Positions 29,507 to 35,511 of a stretch of DNA of 38,181 bases are shown here, piece by piece. The notes under the pieces are model-generated. The model was not told the origin of the DNA, made no database searches, and saw only the letters and a list, made by a program, of their open reading frames with translations. The DNA is taken from positions 1 to 38,181 of IMG/VR virus record IMGVR_UViG_3300037189_015955; one strand, 5' to 3'. Source of the stretch: a virus. The position numbers were made by a program, and so were the translations under genes. Within the stretch, counting starts at the first letter, position 1. Every line of letters begins with the position of its first letter.

Positions 29507-31861
29507 ATGCCGTTTTATTCGCTTCCATCTGGTTCCGGTTCCGGCGGCGCGCCTACGTTGTCCGGTTCCGGCGCGCCTAGCAACGCAATTGGGAACAACG
29601 GTCAGCTATATATCGACACTGTTTCCAAAACGCTTTACGGGCCGAAAACTGCTGGTGAATGGGGAACAGGCATCCCCCTCACAGGGGCAACGTGGGCCGA
29701 AGTTACTGAAAAGCCATCGAGTTTCCCGCCTTCGGCGCATACGCACGACATTTCAGACGTTACCGCGCTGCAAACCGCGCTAGATGGCAAGGCAGCTACA
29801 ACGCACACCCATGCCATAGCAGACGTTACCAGCCTGCAAACGGCGCTGAACGGTAAAGCGGCAACGTCGCACAGCCATGCGATATCGGACGTTAGCGGAC
29901 TGCAATCAACCCTGGATGGCAAGCAAGCTGCCGGAAGTTATTCGGCGGCAACGCATACCCATGCGATTGCAGACGTTACGGGTTTGCAAACGGCGCTGGA
30001 TGGCAAAGCTGGCACATCGCACACCCACACCATTTCGAACGTAACTGGATTGCAGACCGCCCTAGACGGCAAGCAAGCCGCGGGCAGTTATGCGGCGGCT
30101 GTTCATACCCATTCCATCGCAGACGTTAGCGGACTGCAAACGTCGCTGAACGGAAAAGCGGCGGCTTCCCATACGCATTCCATTTCGGACGTTACGGGCC
30201 TGCAAACTGCGATGGACGGGAAACAGGTCGCCGGGAGTTACGCGGCGGCATCCCATACGCATTCGATTACGGAGGTTAGCGGGCTGCAAACTGCGCTGAA
30301 TGGAAAGCAAGCCAGCGGGGACTATGCCGCGGCAACGCATACGCACATCATCGCGGACGTTACGGGGCTGCAAACCGCATTAGACGGGAAACAGCCTGCC
30401 GGAAGCTATGCCAGCGCTTCCCACACCCATTCCATCGCAGACGTTACGGGGCTGCAAACGGCGCTGGATGGCAAGGCTGGCACATCCCATACGCACACCA
30501 TTTCGAACGTAACCGGATTGCAGACCGCCCTAGACGGCAAGCAAGCCGCGGGCAGTTATGCAACGCTGGTAGACGGGAAAATCCCGCTGGCGCAAATACC
30601 ATCGGGAATTAGTAGCGGATCATCGATTGCGACAACGGACGATCTTTCAGAAGGATCGTCGCATCTTTATTTTACATCGTCGCGCGCCCTGGCTGCGATC
30701 CCTACCGCAACCGATTCCGTTGCCGGTCTGGTGAAAGTTGGCAGCGGGCTACAGATTTCCGGCGGGATTCTGTCGGCATCAAATTCTGGAGGCGGCGGCG
30801 GGTTGTCATGGTCAAGCGTACCGAATTCTGCCACGGCAAGCGGCACGGCTGGGCAACTCGCATATGACGATGGCGGATACCTATACGTTTGTACCGCGGC
30901 AAACACTTGGAAAAGGGTTGCGCTATCGAGTTGGGCCACGCCAGTCATCTCAATTTCAGCCCAGCCGTCAAATCAAACGGCGTCTTCAGGATCGGCTACG
31001 TTCTCTTTAACGGCATCTGTAACGTTGGGAGGCAGCCTCACATATCAGTGGCAAAAAAGCACAGACGGCGGCAACACCTGGGCGAACGTCAGCGGCGCAA
31101 CGTCTTCTTCGCTGGCGCTTACTTCGCAGACCACAGCCAACAACAACAATCAATACCGCGTTATGGTGACAAGCACCGGCGCAACCAGCGTGACCAGCAA
31201 CGCGGCCACGCTGACGGTAGCCGCCTCATTTGCGCAGACCGCAGTTATTCTAACGTCAGGGCAGACATACCAAGTGCCATCGGGTGCGCAGACGATGAAA
31301 ATTTGGGCGATTGGGGCTGGAGGCGCGAGCGGAGCGCCTGGTGGAGCGGCTGGCGGATGTGTGTATAGAACTTTTAATGTGACCGGCGGTTGGTCGGTTA
31401 CTTGCGCAGTTGGCGCGCGCCCCGCTGGATCGACAGGCGTCGGCGGAGATACCACAGTTACATTTCTGGGGTTTACGTTACGCGCCTACGGCGGCAGCTA
31501 CAACACGGGGGGCGGATACTCAGGGGGAGATGGAGGCGCGACGGGCGGGGCGTCGGTTGGTGACGTTGGGTCAGAAAACGTGACCGGAGGTGCAGTAGGT
31601 GGTAATGCCGCATCGATCGCGTCGTGCGGCAGACGGCCAGCAACTGACGTTTCCGGCCTTCTCGCAGCCGTCGCTCTGGCTAACGGAAAAACCACCGAAG
31701 ATTGCGGCGACATTGGCGCATTTGGTTCTGGCGCCGCTTATCACAAATTTTCAGCGTCAAAACAGGCTGGATACGGCGGCGGCTCTGGATATTATCAAGC
31801 CCAATCCGGCGGGCAGCGATCCTGGGCGGGAGATGGGGCTGTAGTGTTGCTGTTTTCGTGA
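29507..31861 (+). CDS. Tail fibre-like protein with HTH-type repeats, Ig-like domain and Gly-rich C-terminus
   Basis: This 784-residue protein starts with a Ser/Gly-rich head. It then has 11 repeats of about 22-28 residues based on HTHxIxxVxGLQTALDGK (about 78-350), whose HxH motifs are typical of trimeric, metal-bound phage fibres. An Ig-like domain (about 480-575, SAQPSNQTASSGSATFSL) and a Gly-rich terminal domain follow. It probably binds receptors. Its place between head connector and tail genes is unusual. A near-exact duplication occurs inside the repeats. Confidence 0.85.
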   Translation: MPFYSLPSGSGSGGAPTLSGSGAPSNAIGNNGQLYIDTVSKTLYGPKTAGEWGTGIPLTGATWAEVTEKPSSFPPSAHTHDISDVTALQTALDGKAATTHTHAIADVTSLQTALNGKAATSHSHAISDVSGLQSTLDGKQAAGSYSAATHTHAIADVTGLQTALDGKAGTSHTHTISNVTGLQTALDGKQAAGSYAAAVHTHSIADVSGLQTSLNGKAAASHTHSISDVTGLQTAMDGKQVAGSYAAASHTHSITEVSGLQTALNGKQASGDYAAATHTHIIADVTGLQTALDGKQPAGSYASASHTHSIADVTGLQTALDGKAGTSHTHTISNVTGLQTALDGKQAAGSYATLVDGKIPLAQIPSGISSGSSIATTDDLSEGSSHLYFTSSRALAAIPTATDSVAGLVKVGSGLQISGGILSASNSGGGGGLSWSSVPNSATASGTAGQLAYDDGGYLYVCTAANTWKRVALSSWATPVISISAQPSNQTASSGSATFSLTASVTLGGSLTYQWQKSTDGGNTWANVSGATSSSLALTSQTTANNNNQYRVMVTSTGATSVTSNAATLTVAASFAQTAVILTSGQTYQVPSGAQTMKIWAIGAGGASGAPGGAAGGCVYRTFNVTGGWSVTCAVGARPAGSTGVGGDTTVTFLGFTLRAYGGSYNTGGGYSGGDGGATGGASVGDVGSENVTGGAVGGNAASIASCGRRPATDVSGLLAAVALANGKTTEDCGDIGAFGSGAAYHKFSASKQAGYGGGSGYYQAQSGGQRSWAGDGAVVLLFS
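29738..30561 (+). repeat. Tandem coding repeats of the fibre gene
   Basis: Eleven units of about 66 or 84 bases encode HTHxI...LDGK repeats. The unit pair at about 29988-30093 is repeated at 30456-30561, exactly 468 bases later, with about five differences in 106 bases. That points to a recent internal duplication. These are coding repeats, not CRISPR. Confidence 0.9.
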
Positions 31862-31869
31862 GGTGAGAT

Positions 31870-32373
31870 ATGGGAAATGTAATGCGAATGCCAAGCGGCG
31901 TCGGCGTGATTTTAACGCCGCGCAGCGGAAGCCATTCGCTTGCCGCTGCCGCTTTGCAGGCTCATTGGCCTGACGCTTTTGCCGAATGGGTAGCATCCGG
32001 CTGCGAGGGGCATCCGGCTGCGTTTCTGCCCTGCGATGAAAATTTTTGCGGGCAGGAAGACCTTGCAATTGTCGTGCGCAACCCAGTGGAGCGGTTCCGA
32101 TCCATGTGCGCACATCGGCCAGAGCGCACCGTCGAAGAGCATCTGGCAAGCCCTGTTTACGGGCCGTTGCCGCAAGGAAAGTTTTCCCGCACATTCCTAT
32201 TCGAGTCAGGTCTGGACGCTGTAGCCGAATATCTCGCGCTGCCATTGCCTATGATTCATCTTGACGCTACTGACGAGGCAAAGAAACCAACGCTTACGGT
32301 CGCACAACAATCGCGGGTGCGCGATATGTATGCGATGGATATAGCGCTGTGGGAATCCATCGGCGGCGCATAA
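31870..32373 (+). CDS. Sulfotransferase-like protein
   Basis: This 167-residue protein has TPRSGSHSL (about 16-24) resembling the 5'-phosphosulfate loop of sulfotransferases, and VVRNPVERFRSM (about 67-78) resembling the 3'-phosphate-binding motif. It ends in DMYAMDIALWES, like sulfotransferase C-termini. Sulfotransferases move sulfate from PAPS to sugars, lipids or proteins. It is short, so it may be a minimal form. It lies directly after the fibre gene and could modify the host surface or the fibre. GATC occurs once in 504 bases, against eight in the next 459, suggesting recent acquisition. Confidence 0.65.
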   Translation: MGNVMRMPSGVGVILTPRSGSHSLAAAALQAHWPDAFAEWVASGCEGHPAAFLPCDENFCGQEDLAIVVRNPVERFRSMCAHRPERTVEEHLASPVYGPLPQGKFSRTFLFESGLDAVAEYLALPLPMIHLDATDEAKKPTLTVAQQSRVRDMYAMDIALWESIGGA

Positions 32374-32399
32374 TCAATCAGCACATTCAATGGTGCGCA

Positions 32400-32858
32400 G
32401 TGCCTAGTTTTATCCGCGGACTATCTGACGCTGTAGCCAATAGCCTTTCGGCTATTTCCTGGCCTGTTGCTGGCACAACCGTAGAACGTCGAAACTGGGC
32501 TGCCGTCGATCTTCTGGAACTGGAATCGCCGGTAATCCTTGTGGCTCCCGGTAGCGTTGAAGTGTCGCGCGTTGGCAGGCTGGTTTCGCAGATCGACTAC
32601 ACGGTTAACGTGTTCGTTGGCATGCGCTGCAACGATGATGCAGCGATCGATTCAACGATCGATCTTGCCGATTCTGTTGCGCTTCACATTCGCGCCCATG
32701 ATTGGCCGGAATACGTTTCGTGGCCCGAAGGCGCAACGTCGCCTAATGCCGTGTCGATCGATATCGATCCCGAAAGCGGACTGAATGAACGGAACGTATG
32801 GCGGGCAATGATTTCCGCAACGTATCGGATTATCGAGGCGGATCGGCTACCGGAGTAG
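32400..32858 (+). CDS. Tail terminator / tail completion-like protein
   Basis: GTG 32400 gives 152 residues, starting MPSFIRGLSDAVANSLSA like small tail-completion proteins. The core (ILVAPGSVEVSRVGRLVSQI, DYTVNVFVGMRC) is beta-rich, and the C-terminus (NVWRAMISATYRIIE) ends in strands. Such proteins cap the tail tube and bind the neck. The frame opens at 32349, but that stretch is not conserved-looking, so the shorter start is used. No good ribosome site is visible. Confidence 0.6.
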   Translation: MPSFIRGLSDAVANSLSAISWPVAGTTVERRNWAAVDLLELESPVILVAPGSVEVSRVGRLVSQIDYTVNVFVGMRCNDDAAIDSTIDLADSVALHIRAHDWPEYVSWPEGATSPNAVSIDIDPESGLNERNVWRAMISATYRIIEADRLPE

Positions 32859-32865
32859 CGCAGCC

Positions 32866-33672
32866 ATGATTCCGGTTGTTGTCGATAAATCATTTTGGCC
32901 GCGATCCGCTGGCGGAACCGGCGGGCGCATCCAGACAAAACTAGAATTACGCATTAAAAAGGGGTTTTTCGATCAAGCCCGCGTAAAGCGGATGCTCGAT
33001 GCGGCAAACCAGCGCGGGCTAGAGAAGGCGGCGGATCGTATCTGGGAAGCCGCGAAGCGCGGCATTGGCAGGGCGCCGAAGCGAACGAAGAAATGGGAAC
33101 GCGCTGCCGGGGTTAACGATCTGGTCGAAATCCGCGGCGGTCTATACCGCGACGTTACGCAAGCAAATAGCGGGCAACCCCGCCCGCCTGGGCAGCCGGT
33201 GAAATCGTGGGGGCCGAAAAGGCTACTCTACAAATCATTGCGGCGCTATTACCAGCATTCGAGCCGATCCGCCATTATCGGCCCCGCGTTTATCCCGTGG
33301 CTTGTGCAGCTACACGAATTCGGCGGCAACCTAACGATGCGCGCCTATGGTCTGGCAACGAAACAGGCGCGGATAGCCAAGCGGCAGCGGGATCAAGCCG
33401 GTCGATCCGGCGGGGGCCGGGATACCCGCGGGCGATTCACAAAAGGCAAGCGGCGCGACGGGATCGCGACGTTCGCGAACGGGATGCCGAAAACCGGGGT
33501 TCTGTTGTGGTCGAGCCGTGCCATCCGCACGGGGCGGCTATGGACTGATTTACATATGCGGCGGCGGGCGCATTACCCGGCGCGGCCCTACATGGGATCG
33601 CAGGCAGTTCAGACGGCAAAAGCCAAGATTGCCGCGCAATTCCGCGACACGATCCGCGGCCCCGGAATCTGA
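32866..33672 (+). CDS. HK97 gp10-like tail/neck protein
   Basis: This 268-residue basic protein contains LVQLHEFGG (about 145-153) and, near its end, AHYPARPYMG, two motifs found in HK97 gp10-type proteins that act in head-tail joining or tail completion. The Lys/Arg-rich middle (TKQARIAKRQRDQAGRSGGG and on) is probably an insertion or disordered loop. It lies seven bases after the tail-terminator gene and is followed by promoter-like element 3. Confidence 0.7.
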   Translation: MIPVVVDKSFWPRSAGGTGGRIQTKLELRIKKGFFDQARVKRMLDAANQRGLEKAADRIWEAAKRGIGRAPKRTKKWERAAGVNDLVEIRGGLYRDVTQANSGQPRPPGQPVKSWGPKRLLYKSLRRYYQHSSRSAIIGPAFIPWLVQLHEFGGNLTMRAYGLATKQARIAKRQRDQAGRSGGGRDTRGRFTKGKRRDGIATFANGMPKTGVLLWSSRAIRTGRLWTDLHMRRRAHYPARPYMGSQAVQTAKAKIAAQFRDTIRGPGI

Positions 33673-33674
33673 AT

Positions 33675-33713
33675 GCCATAGACGGCATTGCGCCGCAACG
33701 GCGGGGGTAATCT
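33675..33713 (+). promoter_or_regulatory. Promoter-like element, copy 3
   Basis: GCCATAGACGGCA (33675-33687) is followed after 20 bases by TAATCT (33708-33713), the best -10 match of the three copies. Unlike copies 1 and 2 the box does not overlap a stop codon; the preceding gene ends three bases before. The tail-tube gene starts at GTG 33745 with GGGAG at about 33731. Confidence 0.6.
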
Positions 33714-33744
33714 AGGTTCATTCACGGCAACGGGAGAAAATCTA

Positions 33745-34071
33745 GTGCCATACGCATTCGGGATTCAACTGGGAAAAGATGTGGAGATTACGGGCATTGC
33801 TAATGCCCGATCTTGCACGATTTCCAACAGCGCTAACGAAATCGACGTTACGAAATTTGGCGACACTTCGCGCAAATTCCGTAAGGGATTGATCGAGCAA
33901 ACCGCAGAAGTTGAGTGCGTTGACGATCCTGGCGTGGAAGCTGGCGACGTTTTTTCGTTGGCTGGCACGAACACGGGTAACGCTGTTTACATCGTCACCA
34001 GCGTGAAGCGCGACGAGCCGCTCGATGGCATTGTTACCTACACCGTTTCGGCTACGCGCACGCTCGACTAA
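33745..34071 (+). CDS. Tail tube-like protein A
   Basis: GTG 33745 follows GGGAGAAAAT and gives 108 residues; the frame starts earlier at 33688 but that part is unlikely. The product begins PYAFGIQLGKDVEITGIANA, then SANEIDVTKFGDTSRKF. This beta-rich layout, shared with the next two genes, fits major tail tube proteins, which stack as rings. It is the first gene after promoter-like element 3. Confidence 0.65.
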   Translation: MPYAFGIQLGKDVEITGIANARSCTISNSANEIDVTKFGDTSRKFRKGLIEQTAEVECVDDPGVEAGDVFSLAGTNTGNAVYIVTSVKRDEPLDGIVTYTVSATRTLD

Positions 34072-34094
34072 CCGCATCAAAAGGGGATTACCGC

Positions 34095-34415
34095 ATGTCT
34101 ATTTCGCTGGGCAAGGATCAGAGCGCGCCACCAGTTGGCGCAGGAATCATTTCCGCTTCGTACACCGAAGAGCGCGAAGTTGTTGACGTTTCAAACCGCA
34201 GCAACATCGGCGGCGCCGCTGGCGGGCCGGGGTATAAGGCGAACCTTGGCGGTTTCTCTACGAAAACGTGGGAAATCGAGTGTCACGATGCATCCGGTTT
34301 GATCGCTGCCCTGCAAGCCGCGCCGAATTCTGGCGATTGGGCGGTAATGAGCGTTTCAGAGAACATCGCAGTTGATGGGGCCGTTACATATAACGTGACC
34401 ATTAAACAGGCTTAA
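34095..34415 (+). CDS. Tail tube-like protein B
   Basis: This 106-residue protein shares the opening SxSLGKD, the EVVDVSNRSN segment aligning with EIDVTKFGD, and a closing INxxVAYNVTIK-like strand pair with its neighbours. It is the second of three tandem tail-tube paralogues. A GGGG tract precedes its ATG. Different tube subunits could build distinct sections of the tail or compete for assembly. Confidence 0.65.
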   Translation: MSISLGKDQSAPPVGAGIISASYTEEREVVDVSNRSNIGGAAGGPGYKANLGGFSTKTWEIECHDASGLIAALQAAPNSGDWAVMSVSENIAVDGAVTYNVTIKQA

Positions 34416-34418
34416 TCC

Positions 34419-34775
34419 GTGGCGATCGTTCTAGGGAAAGATTGCACAGTGTCGGTAGGCGGCACGATCGCAAGCGCGCGCAACGTATCCTTTTCCGCAT
34501 CCGTTCGCACGATTGACGTTAACGAATTCGGTTCGCGTTACCAGACGGTATACCCTACGGGGTATGAAATGTCTGCGCAGATCGAGTTTAACGATAGCGC
34601 CGACATTGGATCGGTAATGGGTTGGATTGAATCGGGAACGTGCGTTACAGTTTCCGGCGGCGCTGCCGGATGGAGTTTTCCGGCAATCATCACATCGTTT
34701 TCAGAATCCGATCCGCTCGATTCCGCCGTGGCGTTTAGCGTAGAAGCCAAAATGACTAAGCAAGGATTGCGATAA
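34419..34775 (+). CDS. Tail tube-like protein C
   Basis: Starting at GTG 34419, it encodes 118 residues. AIVLGKDCTVSVGGTIASAR and TIDVNEFGSRYQTVYPTG align with the LGKD and IDV..FG motifs of the two upstream genes. It ends in a strand-rich FSVEAKMTKQG. It overlaps the chaperone gene by one base (TAATG). The first four residues align well with both paralogues, supporting repeated duplication of one tube gene. Confidence 0.65.
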   Translation: MAIVLGKDCTVSVGGTIASARNVSFSASVRTIDVNEFGSRYQTVYPTGYEMSAQIEFNDSADIGSVMGWIESGTCVTVSGGAAGWSFPAIITSFSESDPLDSAVAFSVEAKMTKQGLR

Positions 34776-35293
34776 TGGCAAGAGAATTTCGCGACGATCA
34801 AGGGCGCCCCTGGACGGTGGCGCTAACGTGCGAAGCCGCGAAGCGCGTTAAGGGGCTGGTTACCGTTGTAAACGAAGAGGGCGCAACCGTTCCTTTTGAT
34901 CTGGTAGATACCGCGACGATTAACCAGACCATCACGGTTCTGCGGTCGCAGTATCTGACGATCGGTGAAACGCTGTGCGCGATCCTATCGCGGCAGATCG
35001 AGGATCGAGGGTTAACGCGGGAACAGTTCCTAGAAGGTTTGCGCGGCGATGCCCTGGACGATGCGGCAAAAGCCGTAGAAGAGGAACTGATAAATTTTTT
35101 CCCGAAGCGCCTTCGCCGGATGATCGGTCTGATCGCGTCCAAAATGGACGAAGTATCGACAACGATGATGGCGAAGGCGGAAGCGCAGTTGGAAGCGGTA
35201 ACGGTGGAAAGCCTTCTCGCATCTGGCGCGCCATCTACGAAGCTGCCGGAATCATTGGATGCGATCCCAGCAACTGGACTTACAGAGAGTTAG
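34775..35293 (+). CDS. Tail assembly chaperone, first protein (gpG-like)
   Basis: This 172-residue helical protein lies between the tail tube and the tape measure genes, the place of lambda G. It has no signal or membrane segment. Such proteins coat the tape measure during tail assembly. A TTTTTTC heptamer at 35095 in this frame and a second frame open beyond its stop suggest that a fraction of ribosomes shift to make a longer GT-type chaperone. Confidence 0.75.
   Translation: MAREFRDDQGRPWTVALTCEAAKRVKGLVTVVNEEGATVPFDLVDTATINQTITVLRSQYLTIGETLCAILSRQIEDRGLTREQFLEGLRGDALDDAAKAVEEELINFFPKRLRRMIGLIASKMDEVSTTMMAKAEAQLEAVTVESLLASGAPSTKLPESLDAIPATGLTES
35095..35101 (+). other. Programmed -1 frameshift slippery site
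   Basis: The heptamer T TTT TTC, read as codons TTT TTC after AAT, fits the canonical X XXY YYZ rule for -1 slippage. CGAAG/CTTCG (35103-35107, 35111-35115) forms a small hairpin immediately downstream. A shift here enters the frame that stays open to 35511. Confidence 0.65.
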
Positions 35294-35511
35294 CAATAGC
35301 CCGCGATGCGCGGCTAGAGGCGGATTGGTGGCACACCGCTAATTTGATGTGTCAGTTTTACAACGCCAACAGACCTAGCAGTAAACCGGCAGCCGATCCC
35401 CACAAATTCCATCCGTTCGCCAGTAGGCGAAAACCGAAGGCACGGCAAGCAACCCCAGCGGAAATAGCCGCGCTATTCGGAAAAAAGGTTGGAACAAATG
35501 AGCGCGAGTAG
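35101..35511 (+). CDS. Tail assembly chaperone frameshift extension (gpT-like)
   Basis: Read in the -1 frame after the slippery site, this 136-codon extension would give a GT fusion of about 245 residues. Its first half is Gly/Ser/Asp-rich linker. The last 90 residues (RAIYEAAGIIGCDPSNWTYR, RLEADWWHTANLMCQFYNAN, DPHKFHPFASR) resemble the T part of phage chaperone pairs. No good start codon is found in this frame before 35346, which supports frameshifting over independent initiation. The end overlaps the tape measure start by 14 bases. Confidence 0.65.
   Translation, partial: PEAPSPDDRSDRVQNGRSIDNDDGEGGSAVGSGNGGKPSRIWRAIYEAAGIIGCDPSNWTYRELAIARDARLEADWWHTANLMCQFYNANRPSSKPAADPHKFHPFASRRKPKARQATPAEIAALFGKKVGTNERE

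Noticed and set aside
29738-30561. CRISPR-like array in the fibre gene
   Set aside because: Repeats are contiguous coding units in one frame with no spacers and encode HxH fibre repeats.
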